From assembly GCA_045805565.1 (NCBI GenBank), contig JBJMKZ010000017.1, forward strand, positions 38,905 to 102,904: 64,000 nt of DNA, in the 5' to 3' direction. How positions within the stretch are numbered: the stretch's first letter is position 1; the number at the start of each line of letters is the position of its first letter. Made by a program: the position numbers and the translations under genes. The notes beneath the pieces are model-generated. The model was not told where the DNA came from. It worked only from the letters and a program-made list of their open reading frames with translations, and searched no databases. Below are positions 1 through 8,257 of this stretch, one piece after another. The stretch comes from DATAEY01 sp045805565 (GTDB taxonomy: Bacteria; Actinomycetota; Thermoleophilia; Solirubrobacterales; Solirubrobacteraceae).

Positions 1-1291
1 GCAGCGCGGATGGGAGGCCGAGCCTCCCGTCGTCATCGAGCGGGCTGACGGCACCACGCTCTACGACTCGGACGGCAACGCCTACATCGACGGCGTGTCG
101 TCGCTGTGGTGCAACGTCCACGGCCATCGCCACCACCTGATCGACGCCGCGATTCGCCTCCAGCTCGAGCGGATGGCCCACTCGACCATGCTAGGGCTCA
201 CCCATGGGCCGGCGATCGAGCTCGCGCGCCGTCTGGTGGAGATCGCGCCGGCGGGCGCCTCGCGGGGCGGGCGCCTGAGCCGGGTGTTCTTCTCGGACAA
301 CGGCTCCACGGCGGCCGAGGTGGCCCTCAAGATGGCCTTCCAGTGGTGGGCGCAGCGCGGCGAGCCGGCGCGCAGCGGCTTCATCTGCCTGCGTGACGGC
401 TACCACGGCGACACGATCGGGTCGGTGTCGGTCGGGCGCATCGAGCTGTTCCACTCGCTCTATCGGCCGCTTCTGTTCGACACCTGGGCCGCCGAGCCCG
501 GCGACGCGCAGGACATGGAGGCGCTGCTCGACGAGCACGGCGAGCGGGTGGCCGCGGTCATACTCGAGCCGCTGGTTCAGGGCGCCGCCGGAATGGTCGT
601 TCACCCGCCGGGCTATCTGCGCCGGGTTCGTGACCTGTGTGATCGCCATGGCGTGCTCCTGATCTGCGATGAGGTGGCGACCGGGTTCGGACGCACGGGT
701 CGCATGTTCGCCTGCCAGCACGAGGAGGTCGTCCCCGACTTCCTGTGCCTGTCGAAGGGGCTGACCGGCGGCTATCTGCCGCTGGCCGCGACGCTGACCA
801 CCGAGCGCGTCTACGAAGGCTTCCTGGGGGAGCACGCCGAGCTCAAGACGTTCTTCCACGGCCACACCTACACCGGCAATCCGCTGGCCTGCGCGGCCGC
901 CCTGGCATCGCTCGACGTCTTCGAGCAGGAGCGGACGATCGACCGCCTGCAGGTCAAGATCGCGCTCCTGCGCCGCTGGCTGGCTCGCTACGCCGAGCCG
1001 CTGGACACGGTCGCCGAGGTGCGACAACGGGGGTTCATGGTGGGCATCGAGCTGGACGGCCTCCCGCTCGAGGCCCGCATAGGCCATCAGGTGACCCTTG
1101 CCGCCCGACGGCGGGGCGCGATCATCCGCCCGCTCGGCGACGTGGTGGTGCTGATGCCTCCGCTGGCGATCGCCGAGGCGCAGCTTCGCCGCCTGGTCGA
1201 GATCACCGCCGAGGCGATCGCCGAAGCGACCGCGCCCCGGGCCCGCCGACGCCGGCCCAGGCCGTCGGCGGTCGCCCGGTCGGGCGTCTAG
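1..1291 (+). CDS. bioA: Adenosylmethionine-8-amino-7-oxononanoate aminotransferase, 5'-truncated by the window edge
   Basis: PLP-dependent class III aminotransferase that converts 7-keto-8-aminopelargonate to 7,8-diaminopelargonate in biotin synthesis, with SAM as amino donor. The open frame runs in from the left edge (first full codon at base 2), giving about 429 visible residues, so only a few N-terminal residues are missing. The BioA signature VSSLWCNVHGH is present. So are YHGDT, the cofactor-binding DEVATGFGRTG, and LSKGLTGGYLPL with the Schiff-base lysine. The stop overlaps the convergent rubredoxin gene by 4 nt. No other bio gene is visible. The W/C substrate motif favours BioA over other class III enzymes. 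Confidence 0.9.
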   Translation, partial: QRGWEAEPPVVIERADGTTLYDSDGNAYIDGVSSLWCNVHGHRHHLIDAAIRLQLERMAHSTMLGLTHGPAIELARRLVEIAPAGASRGGRLSRVFFSDNGSTAAEVALKMAFQWWAQRGEPARSGFICLRDGYHGDTIGSVSVGRIELFHSLYRPLLFDTWAAEPGDAQDMEALLDEHGERVAAVILEPLVQGAAGMVVHPPGYLRRVRDLCDRHGVLLICDEVATGFGRTGRMFACQHEEVVPDFLCLSKGLTGGYLPLAATLTTERVYEGFLGEHAELKTFFHGHTYTGNPLACAAALASLDVFEQERTIDRLQVKIALLRRWLARYAEPLDTVAEVRQRGFMVGIELDGLPLEARIGHQVTLAARRRGAIIRPLGDVVVLMPPLAIAEAQLRRLVEITAEAIAEATAPRARRRRPRPSAVARSGV

Positions 1292-1467
1292 TCCTCGTAG
1301 GGCTCGAAGTCGCGCTTGCGCGCGCCGCACACCGGGCAGAACCAGTCCTCCGGGATCGCCTCGAACGGCGTGCCGGGCGCGATTCCGCCGTCGGGGTCAC
1401 CTTCGGCCGGATCGTAGATGAATCCGCATGAGGTGCAGATCCAAAGCTGCGCCGTCCCCGCCTCCAC
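1288..1467 (-). CDS. Rubredoxin
   Basis: Small one-iron electron carrier of 59 residues. Two knuckles, CTSCG near residue 11 and CPVCG near residue 44, supply the four cysteines for Fe(SCys)4. The intervening text has the usual rubredoxin features (YDPAEGDPDGGIAPGTPFE, then PEDWFCPVCG). A GTG at 1467 was chosen because it gives the normal family length; the frame stays open upstream with no conserved sequence. It is divergent from the Nudix gene at 1522 and convergent with bioA. The redox partner is not identifiable from context. Confidence 0.88.
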   Translation of the reverse strand: MEAGTAQLWICTSCGFIYDPAEGDPDGGIAPGTPFEAIPEDWFCPVCGARKRDFEPYED

Positions 1468-1521
1468 CGGCGTAGGGTAGCGATCCGGCTCGCGCCCTCG
1501 GCGGGCAGTAGGGTCCGACTC

Positions 1522-2160
1522 GTGGAGTTGGACCGCGACGCTCTCCAGCACTCGGGCGAGGAGTACAACCCGGGCGAGCCCACGGTCCCCCGGCAGGCGG
1601 CCTCGGTGATCCTCCTGCGTGGTGGCGACCGGCGACTCGAGGTCCTGCTGGTCAAGCGCAACCCGGCGGCCCGCTTCATGGGCGGCGCGTGGGTGTTCCC
1701 GGGCGGCGCGGTCGACGCCCGTGAGGGCGAGGGTGACGCCTCGCACCGCGCGGCGGCCGTGCGGGAGCTCGCCGAGGAGGCCGGGGTGGAGATCGACGGC
1801 TCCGACTCGCTTGTCAAGTACTCGCGCTGGATAACTCCGGCCCAGGTGAGGATCCGCTTCGACACCCACTTCTTCCTGGCCACGCTGCCGGCCGGAGCCC
1901 GGGCGCGACCGGATGGGCGGGAGACGGTGGACGCGCGCTGGTTCTCGCCCCGGGGAGCCCTGGACGCCCATGCCGCGGGCGAGATCCTGCTTGTCTTCCC
2001 GACGATCAAGCACCTCGAGCAGCTGGCGCGCTTCCCGTCGACCCAAGCCGTGCTGGAGCACACCCGCGCCGGCGAGGTGGTGCCGGTCGAGCCCCGGGTG
2101 GTGGTGTCCGGTGAGACGGCGCGCGTCGTGCTTCCGGGTGAGCCGGGCTACGACGACTGA
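1522..2160 (+). CDS. Nudix hydrolase, NUDT19-like
   Basis: 212-residue Nudix-fold pyrophosphohydrolase. The Nudix box begins at GGAVDAREGE and ends at RELAEEAGVE, with a short insertion as in the NUDT19/RP2-like subgroup, which includes CoA-diphosphatase-like enzymes. The glutamates of REL-EEAG are the expected Mg2+ ligands. The GTG at 1522 sits just before conserved sequence. It is divergent from rubredoxin. Substrate (CoA derivatives or nucleoside diphosphates) cannot be decided from sequence. Confidence 0.82.
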   Translation: MELDRDALQHSGEEYNPGEPTVPRQAASVILLRGGDRRLEVLLVKRNPAARFMGGAWVFPGGAVDAREGEGDASHRAAAVRELAEEAGVEIDGSDSLVKYSRWITPAQVRIRFDTHFFLATLPAGARARPDGRETVDARWFSPRGALDAHAAGEILLVFPTIKHLEQLARFPSTQAVLEHTRAGEVVPVEPRVVVSGETARVVLPGEPGYDD

Positions 2161-2197
2161 GCCTGGGGCGAGCGCCAGCGCTTATACGCTTCGCGCG

Positions 2198-3169
2198 ATG
2201 ACCGCCACGCTGCCCGACGAGGTCCAGGGCGTCTTCCACCGCTTTGTCACGACCGAGTTCACCACGCTCGATACGCGTGGCCAGCCGATCACCTGGCCCG
2301 TCATCCCCTTCTGCCGGCCGGGCGAGGCCACCATCGACGTGACCACCGGGCTCGGCTACCCCAAGAAGGCGCGGGATGCCCGTGCCAACCCCCAGGTCGC
2401 CCTGCTGTTCTCGGACCCGACGGGGAGCGGACTGGACGACCCGCCGGCGGTCCTGGTGCAGGGCACGGCCGACGTCGACGACCGCGACCTCGACGACAAC
2501 CGCCGCCGGTACGAGCGCGAGTCGCTGGAGAAGCTGCCGGCCACCAAGTCGATGATGCCGCCCCAACCGCTCAGGCGTCTGTTCAGCTGGTACTTCACGC
2601 GAATCTACGTCCATGTGCGGCCCGAGCGGGTATTCGTATGGCCGCGGGGCGACATGGAGGCGGAGCCCCAGCTGCTGGGGGCACGCCTCGAGGAGGTCCG
2701 CTCCGGCCACCCCGAGGAGCTCGAGCACGGCCACGCGGATCCCGAAGGCGGCTCGACCGCCTGGGACGAGCGCATCGAGGAGATGGGCGAGCGCTACCGG
2801 ACCGCCGTCCTGTCCGTGGTCTCGCCCGACGGGTTCCCGTTCTCCGTCCGAGTGCCGATCCGACCCGACCGCGCGGGCGGCCTGATCCGGATCGAGCGCA
2901 CGGCGGTGGGCGCGCCGCTGGAGCCGGGTCGCGCCTGCCTCGCCGCGCACGACCACGCCCCCGACTTCTCCTGGCAGCGCAATTTCCAGGTCCGCGGCGA
3001 CCTGGTGCGCGATGAACGCGGATGGGCGCTGGTGCCGCACAAGCTGATCGGCGGCTTCGAGCTGCCGCCGACCTCCGCGCTGGCCCGTTACCGTCTCAAC
3101 GCGGCCAAGGCGTGGCGCTTTCGCAAGACCGCCAAGCGCGAGCTCGCCAAGCGGTCAGGGCCTCGATGA
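2198..3169 (+). CDS. Pyridoxamine 5'-phosphate oxidase-like (split-barrel) flavin/F420-binding protein
   Basis: 323-residue protein. The N-terminal half (about residues 10-150) resembles the PNPOx-like split barrel, with the pattern TLDTRGQPITWPVIPF, a segment KKARDARANPQVALLFSD and VLVQGTADV. The second half repeats a weaker barrel-like pattern (AVLSVVSPDGFPFSVRVP), suggesting two tandem domains. Start ATG 2198 follows the Nudix stop by 37 nt. Its stop overlaps the next start in an ATGA arrangement, so it is translationally coupled to the epimerase. Cofactor (FMN or F420) and substrate are unknown. Confidence 0.7.
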   Translation: MTATLPDEVQGVFHRFVTTEFTTLDTRGQPITWPVIPFCRPGEATIDVTTGLGYPKKARDARANPQVALLFSDPTGSGLDDPPAVLVQGTADVDDRDLDDNRRRYERESLEKLPATKSMMPPQPLRRLFSWYFTRIYVHVRPERVFVWPRGDMEAEPQLLGARLEEVRSGHPEELEHGHADPEGGSTAWDERIEEMGERYRTAVLSVVSPDGFPFSVRVPIRPDRAGGLIRIERTAVGAPLEPGRACLAAHDHAPDFSWQRNFQVRGDLVRDERGWALVPHKLIGGFELPPTSALARYRLNAAKAWRFRKTAKRELAKRSGPR

Positions 3170-4209
3170 CCCAGCCCCGGCGAAGCGCGCGTCGCCAGCG
3201 CCTGACCGTGGCCGTCACCGGGCCCACCGGAGACATCGGCAAGCCGCTCATCCGGGCGCTGGAGCGCTCCCGCATCGTGAACCGGGTGATAGGGATGGCC
3301 CGCCGGCCGTTCGATCCCGATCAGCATGGCTGGCGTAAGACCGAGTACCGGCGCGGCGACGTCCTCGACCGCGACTCGGTGGAGGCGCTGGTAGCCGAGG
3401 CGGACGTGGTCGTGCACCTGGCGTTCATGATCATGGGCGGGCTCGACCAGACGCGGCAGGTCAACCTCGAGGGATCGCGCAACGTGTTCGAGGCGGCGAT
3501 CGGGGCGCCGCGGGTGAAGCGGCTGGTCTACGCCTCGTCGGTCGCCGCCTACGGGTTCCACGAGGATGCCCCGCAGCCGCTGACCGAGGACGTCCCGCCG
3601 CGCGGCACCGACGCCTTCTACTACTCGGCGCAGAAGTCGGAGCTCGAGGGGCTGCTCTCCGAGCTGCTGTCGGACTCTGACACCGACGCCTATGTGTTCC
3701 GACCGTCGATCGTGGCCGGCCCAGAGTCGCTGCTGCTGATCGAGAACATCCCCTACGTGTCCTTGGCCGACCGGCTGCCCGGTGCGGTTCGCGCCCTGTT
3801 CGACGTCGTGCCGGCCCTCAAGCCGGTGATCCCGGACCCTGGAGTCGAGTTCCAGCTGGTGCACGCCGACGACGTGGCCACCGCGATGCGCGAAGCGGTG
3901 CGGGGTCGCGGGGAGCCGGGCGCCTACAACCTGGCCGGCGAAGGCCGGCTGACCATGTCCGACGTGGCCGGCGAACTGGGCTGGTACGCGATCCCGATCC
4001 CGGACCTCGCGGTGGACGTCGGCGCCGGGCTGGCGGCGCGCGTGCCGTTCCTGCCTCCGGAGGCGGCGTGGCTGCAGGCCCTTCGGACGCCGGTGGTCAT
4101 GGACACCTCCAAGGCCAAGCGGGAGCTGGGCTGGCGACCCAAACACGACGCACGCCAGACGCTGGGCGAGACGGTGGCGGCGGCGCGCGAACAGCAGCTG
4201 CTGGGCTGA
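3166..4209 (+). CDS. NAD(P)-dependent epimerase/dehydratase (extended SDR)
   Basis: 347 residues. The Rossmann dinucleotide motif GPTGDIGKPL lies near residue 20. The SDR active site is present as the serine in VYASSVAAYG followed by YYSAQK (Tyr-x3-Lys). Conserved LAGEGRLTMSDVA and the C-terminal KAKRELGWRPKH are typical of NAD-dependent epimerases. The start overlaps the upstream stop by 4 nt. The substrate is unknown; nucleotide-sugar or hydroxysteroid-like substrates are both possible. Confidence 0.85.
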   Translation: MTQPRRSARRQRLTVAVTGPTGDIGKPLIRALERSRIVNRVIGMARRPFDPDQHGWRKTEYRRGDVLDRDSVEALVAEADVVVHLAFMIMGGLDQTRQVNLEGSRNVFEAAIGAPRVKRLVYASSVAAYGFHEDAPQPLTEDVPPRGTDAFYYSAQKSELEGLLSELLSDSDTDAYVFRPSIVAGPESLLLIENIPYVSLADRLPGAVRALFDVVPALKPVIPDPGVEFQLVHADDVATAMREAVRGRGEPGAYNLAGEGRLTMSDVAGELGWYAIPIPDLAVDVGAGLAARVPFLPPEAAWLQALRTPVVMDTSKAKRELGWRPKHDARQTLGETVAAAREQQLLG

Positions 4210-4243
4210 GGACCGTCCGCCGAGGCTGCCGGCGGGTTGCGCC

Positions 4244-5485
4244 CTAGAGAGCGCTGCGGTAGAGCTGCGCGAAGTCCTCTGCCGCGGGCTCGCGCGGATT
4301 GACGAGCGTGCAGCCGTCGCCCTCGGCACCCTCCACCAGCCTGGGGATCCCGTCCTCCGGAACCCCCACCTCGGACAGCCGGCTCGGCAGCCCCAGTCGC
4401 CTGACCAGGCCGCGGACGTGGTCGGCGAGCGCCTGCCCCACCTGGTCGCCCGAGCCTCCTGTCTCCAGTCCGAGCAGCTCGTTGATCTCGCGATAGCGGT
4501 CGGCGATCTGCTCGCCCCCCGCCGCGTTGAACTCGATCACCCACGGCAGGTTGATCGCGTTGGCGACCCCGTGGGGCACGTCGTACTGGGCGCCGCAGGG
4601 ATGGGAGAGCGAATGGGTTATCCCGATCGCCGCCGAGGCGGTCGGCATGATCGCCAGGTTGGCGGCGATCAGCATGTTGCCTCGGGCTGCGTCGTCCGAG
4701 GAATCCGAGACCGCCCGCTCGAGGTTGTCCCGGATCAGGCGCAGCGCCTGCAGCGCGTACGCGCTGGCGTGCGGGTTCCACTCCGCCGACACGTGGCCCT
4801 CGATCGCGTGCGTCATCGCGTCCATCCCGGTGGCGGCGGCGATGTGGGGCGGCAGCGTCCTGGTCGCGTCCGGATCGAGCATGGCGAGCCGCGGATACAT
4901 GGGGAAGTCCGCGATCTGGAACTTGATCTGCTCCTCGCGGTCCTTGATCACCGCCGCGAACGACACCTCCGAGCCGGTCCCGGCCGTGGTGGGGACGCAG
5001 GCCAGCGGCGCCAGGTCGAGCGGACGGCCGAGACCGTCGTCCTCGCGGGGGAGCCCGAAGTAGCCCTCCCACTCGCGGGGCCGGCCACCGTGGGTGAAGA
5101 TGACCGCCGCCGCCTTGGCGGTGTCCATCACCGACCCGCCGCCGACCGCCAGAATCGCGTTGGCGGCCTGATCGCGCGCGGACGCCGCCGCCTCGACCAC
5201 CACCGCGCTGTCGGAATCCTGGGGCACGCGATCGTAGATGTCGGCGACCTCGACCCCGCCATCCTCCAGCCCCGATTGCACGCGATCGACGAGGCCGGTC
5301 CCTCGAATGACCTCGTCGGTCACGACCAGAACCCGCTTGGCCCCCTCCTTGACGAACTCGAACCCGATCCCGTCGAGCAGCCCGCGACCGGCGACCACTC
5401 GGGTGGGGGCGATGAACTGGTAGAAGTCCTTGAAGCCGGCCATCTGCGGGCCGGCCAGCTCCCCGGCCGCGGGGCCTGCCTCCAC
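4244..5485 (-). CDS. Iron-containing alcohol dehydrogenase
   Basis: 413-residue group III Fe-ADH. It has the NAD-binding GGGSVMDTAKAAAV. Metal ligands lie in the region GMDAMTHAIEGH and the C-terminal ITHSLSHPCGAQYDVPHG, where three histidines and an upstream aspartate bind Fe2+. A GTG at 5485 directly follows the upstream TAG and has GAGG 8 nt before it; an ATG at 5443 is an alternative start giving the usual family N-terminus (AGFKDFYQF). It is in an operon with the SCP2 protein. Substrate unknown. Confidence 0.88.
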   Translation of the reverse strand: MEAGPAAGELAGPQMAGFKDFYQFIAPTRVVAGRGLLDGIGFEFVKEGAKRVLVVTDEVIRGTGLVDRVQSGLEDGGVEVADIYDRVPQDSDSAVVVEAAASARDQAANAILAVGGGSVMDTAKAAAVIFTHGGRPREWEGYFGLPREDDGLGRPLDLAPLACVPTTAGTGSEVSFAAVIKDREEQIKFQIADFPMYPRLAMLDPDATRTLPPHIAAATGMDAMTHAIEGHVSAEWNPHASAYALQALRLIRDNLERAVSDSSDDAARGNMLIAANLAIMPTASAAIGITHSLSHPCGAQYDVPHGVANAINLPWVIEFNAAGGEQIADRYREINELLGLETGGSGDQVGQALADHVRGLVRRLGLPSRLSEVGVPEDGIPRLVEGAEGDGCTLVNPREPAAEDFAQLYRSAL

Positions 5486-5905
5486 CTACGCCGCCTCGAC
5501 CAGGTCGGAGCGACCGGCCGCCTCCAGCTGCGCGCGGTAGCGGGGGAAGACCGGCCTGACCAGCGGGACGAGCTTGAGGATCTTGGCCACCGGTCCCTTG
5601 GCCTTCATCTGGCCGCGGGCGAGCGCCACCGTCACGTTCACCTTCCCCAGCCAGAAGCGGTGCGCGGTGTCGGCGTCCATGCTCATCGTCACCTCGGGAT
5701 CCAGGTCGCTGGAGCCGAGGTCGACCTGAGGCTCCTGGCCCTCCAGCATCTTGACCGTGATGTTGGACTCGGGGTTGCGGAAGGCGTACAGGACGATCGT
5801 GTCGGCCTTCTGGAACTTGGGCACCAGCTCGTCGTCGCGCATGAGGTCCTGGAAGAGCTTGCCGATGTGGTCGTAGACCTCCTGCTCGTCTTTGAAGTAC
5901 GCCAT
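5486..5905 (-). CDS. SCP2 sterol-carrier-type lipid-binding protein
   Basis: 139-residue single SCP2-like domain. The central part (ITVKMLEGQEPQVDL, then EVTMSMDADTAHRFWLGKVN) has the strand and helix order of SCP2, and the GQMKAKGPVAKIL segment matches the family's C-terminal helix. Start ATG 5905 has GGGAGG upstream. It is immediately upstream of the Fe-ADH with no gap. Together they suggest handling of a hydrophobic alcohol or acyl substrate. This is inference from context. Confidence 0.8.
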   Translation of the reverse strand: MAYFKDEQEVYDHIGKLFQDLMRDDELVPKFQKADTIVLYAFRNPESNITVKMLEGQEPQVDLGSSDLDPEVTMSMDADTAHRFWLGKVNVTVALARGQMKAKGPVAKILKLVPLVRPVFPRYRAQLEAAGRSDLVEAA

Positions 5906-6006
5906 CTCGCCCTCCCGGCCTGGCTGGATCGCTGGGGCGTCCGCGTGCGCGGGCGCTCGGCAGGATAGTGCGATGCCCGTGGGCGCGCGTCCGGACGGGC
6001 GACGGC

Positions 6007-6867
6007 TCAGCCGCCGCCGTACGCCACGAGCATGTCGGTGGCGACCGCGGCCAGGAAGCCGGCCCCGAGCATGACCAGGCCGAGCTCACGATGTCCGTAG
6101 CGGCGCATGCCCTGCCAGACCTCTCCGATCACGTACAGGATCGCGCCGCCTGCGAGCGCGTAGAACGCGAGCTCGAGCGGCTCGCTGGAGACGTTGTAGC
6201 CGAGGATGGACCCCAGGAACACCGGACCGCCACCGATCAGCCCCGCCACGCCGAGCCACCGCCACGACGGCCTGACGTCGCCCAGCGGACCGATGATCCC
6301 GAAGCCCTCGGTCGCGTTGTGGAGCGCGAAGCCGACGATCAGCACCGTCGCGAGCTGCAGCTCGCCGGCTCGCGCGGAGACGCCGATGGCCAGCCCCTCG
6401 GCGAAGTTGTGGATCCCGATCGCCGCCGCCACGGCCAGCCCCATCTGCAGCGCGCGGCGCCGAGCCGCATCTGCCTGGAGCCCCAGGGCGTGGACGTCGG
6501 AGACCGCCAACGTGGCGGTGGCGCCCCCCGCGATCGGCGGTGTGCTGGGACCCTTCGGCCGGGCGTGGCGCTCGAGTACCGCCAGCCCGGCAGTGCCGGC
6601 CGCGAAGCCGGCGGCCAGCAGCGCGGCGAACAGGACCACCTGGCCGAGCCCCGCCTTGCCGGCGCTCAGCTCGCCCACCGCGTGCTCGAGGATCTCCTCG
6701 CCGTGTGCCATCACGTCCACGAACAGGAAGGCGAGGACGCCCACCGCGAACATCGCCAGCGCCACCCGCGAGCGGTTGCTCAGCAGGCGCAGGCGCGCGA
6801 GCGGCAGGCCCAGATAGATGGTGAACCCGGCCAGCGCGCCGAGAGCCGCGGTTTCGATGAGAGTCAC
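6007..6867 (-). CDS. ZIP-family divalent metal transporter
   Basis: 286-residue integral membrane protein with about eight predicted hydrophobic segments. The ZIP metal-transport signature in TM4, HNFAEGLAIG, and the TM5 counterpart HNATEG are both present. The GTG start at 6867 has AGGAGA 5 nt upstream. A short palindrome TTAGGG-TC-CCCTAA lies 22 nt before the start and resembles DtxR/MntR-family operators, so metal-dependent repression is likely. Substrate may be Zn2+, Fe2+ or Mn2+. Confidence 0.88.
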   Translation of the reverse strand: MTLIETAALGALAGFTIYLGLPLARLRLLSNRSRVALAMFAVGVLAFLFVDVMAHGEEILEHAVGELSAGKAGLGQVVLFAALLAAGFAAGTAGLAVLERHARPKGPSTPPIAGGATATLAVSDVHALGLQADAARRRALQMGLAVAAAIGIHNFAEGLAIGVSARAGELQLATVLIVGFALHNATEGFGIIGPLGDVRPSWRWLGVAGLIGGGPVFLGSILGYNVSSEPLELAFYALAGGAILYVIGEVWQGMRRYGHRELGLVMLGAGFLAAVATDMLVAYGGG

Positions 6868-6888
6868 TGGTCTCCTTGCCGGTAAGGC

Positions 6889-6902
6889 TTAGGGTCCCCT
6901 AA
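6889..6902. promoter_or_regulatory. Candidate DtxR/MntR-family operator upstream of the ZIP gene
   Basis: Perfect inverted repeat TTAGGG and CCCTAA separated by 2 nt, 22 bp before the ZIP start codon. Known DtxR/IdeR/SirR operators contain TTAGG...CCTAA half sites. The position next to or inside the promoter would allow metal-dependent repression. No regulator gene lies nearby. Confidence 0.5.
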
Positions 6903-6956
6903 CAGGCGGTCGGCAGACTAGCACGACGGCGCAAGTGCCTGTGCCGACAGGATGGG

Positions 6957-7748
6957 TCAGGCCGCCGGGTGGGCGTCGCTGTGAGCGCGGACCTGGACGC
7001 CGGCCGGCAGCCGCCCCTCCTCGCGAAGCTTGTGCAGGTGGGCCCGGAGGGTCAGGGCGGCGGCCGGGCGCAGGGCCGGCGGGGCATCCGACCACGCCGC
7101 GTCGAGGAGATCGTCCTCCGTGCGCAGCCCTCGCTCGAGCGCCGCCACGAGGTGCCGCTCCCGATCCAGCCGATGCTCGAGATACTCATCGAGCTTGGCG
7201 TTCGCGTCGGGTACCGGCGGACCGTGTCCGGGACACAGCAGCTCCAGCTCCATGGCGCGCAGACGCCGCAGCGCACTCAGATAGCCGGACATCGCCCCCG
7301 GTTCGGGCGAGATGAACACGCTGCCCCGGCCCAGCACCGCGTCGCCGGTGAAGCAGACCGGTCCGGTCACGAACGCCAGGTGGTCCGGGGAGTGGCCCGG
7401 GACCGAGACGGCGGTCAGCGGGCCGAACCGCTCGCCGTCGGCCAGCGGCACGTCCGCGTCGCCCGTGGCCGCGGCGACGGGCACCCGCCCGGCAAGCTGG
7501 CGCAGCCCGGGCACGGCTTCGGCATGGTCGGCATGGCGGTGGGTCAGGGCGATCCCGCCCAGGCCGCCCCGCCGCTCGACCTCCGCGCAGAGCGCCTGGA
7601 GGTGAGCGGGGAGCCCCGGTCCGGGGTCGATGACCCAGCAGGGATCGCGGCCGGCCACCCAGCTGTTGGAGCCGTCCAGGGTGAGCGGACTCGGGTTGTC
7701 GGCGCGCACCCGGGTGACGTCACGACCCGCCAGGCGCTCAATCGCCAC
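6957..7748 (-). CDS. Metallo-beta-lactamase-fold hydrolase
   Basis: About 263 residues from GTG 7748. The binuclear Zn motif THRHADHAEAV gives H-x-H-x-D-H. Later ligands are the histidine of VPGHSPDHLAF, the aspartate of CFTGDAVLG and the histidine of CPGHGPPV. A C-terminal winged-helix-like segment (ALTLRAHLHKLREEGRL) matches the LACTB2-like/glyoxalase-II-like subgroup. The start lies 11 nt inside the upstream small ORF, so the two are probably coupled. Substrate unknown. Confidence 0.85.
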   Translation of the reverse strand: MAIERLAGRDVTRVRADNPSPLTLDGSNSWVAGRDPCWVIDPGPGLPAHLQALCAEVERRGGLGGIALTHRHADHAEAVPGLRQLAGRVPVAAATGDADVPLADGERFGPLTAVSVPGHSPDHLAFVTGPVCFTGDAVLGRGSVFISPEPGAMSGYLSALRRLRAMELELLCPGHGPPVPDANAKLDEYLEHRLDRERHLVAALERGLRTEDDLLDAAWSDAPPALRPAAALTLRAHLHKLREEGRLPAGVQVRAHSDAHPAA

Positions 7749-7953
7749 CGGCCGGCTCCTGGTCGCCCGCGCCGGGATCCGAGTCGGACCCCGACCGTGG
7801 CTCGCCGGACGGCGGCGCCGCACCCCGGAAGGCCTCCAGCTCGGCGGTGCGCAGCGGCAGGCCGACTTCGCAGAAGTCCTGTCCGAACGGCGTCGGGTGG
7901 ATGCTGCGTCTCACGGTCTTGGCCCGGCCTCGCTCGCGCATCGCCTCCACCAC
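7738..7953 (-). CDS. Small hypothetical protein upstream of the MBL-fold gene
   Basis: 71 residues from GTG 7953. The first half (KTVRRSIHPTPFGQDFCEVG) looks like folded protein; the tail is acidic and rich in Pro, Gly and Asp. In-frame sequence upstream also looks coding (TRYQVLEAQPDVV), but no standard start codon occurs before the tRNA-Pro gene, so the true N-terminus is uncertain. It overlaps the MBL-fold gene by 11 nt. No recognised family. Confidence 0.45.
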   Translation of the reverse strand: MVEAMRERGRAKTVRRSIHPTPFGQDFCEVGLPLRTAELEAFRGAAPPSGEPRSGSDSDPGAGDQEPAGGD

Positions 7954-8039
7954 GTCGGGCTGGGCTTCGAGGACCTGATAGCGGGTCGGGTCCTCCGGCG
8001 CCGGCTCGCGGCCGCGCCCGGATGATCCGTGGCCGGCAG

Positions 8040-8113
8040 TCGGGGCGCCCGGATTTGAACCGGGGACCTCACCGACCCGAACGGTGCGCGCTACCAGGCT
8101 GCGCCACGCCCCG
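8040..8113 (-). tRNA. tRNA-Pro (anticodon CGG)
   Basis: Complete cloverleaf: acceptor CGGGGCG pairs with CGCCCCG, anticodon stem CACCG/CGGTG encloses loop TTCGGGT with anticodon CGG, and the T loop is TTCAAAT. C1 and discriminator A are typical of bacterial tRNA-Pro. CCA is not encoded. A candidate -10 (GATACT) lies upstream on the minus strand. Confidence 0.95.
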
Positions 8114-8257
8114 AGGACCGATCAGTATCCCACAAGGTTTGGGGCGCCACGCTCGCCGCACACGTTCGGGGGGCAGACGATCGCGGGCCGAGCGCGCGCG
8201 GCCTGGCCCAGGTCCCAATGCGGCCGGTAGCGTTCTCGATCCGTTTGCCGCTTCCCG

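Noticed and set aside
3924..6089. 721-codon minus-strand open frame across the Fe-ADH and SCP2 genes
   Set aside because: Low-complexity Arg/Pro/Gly text in the wrong frame over two recognisable genes; a GC-rich shadow.
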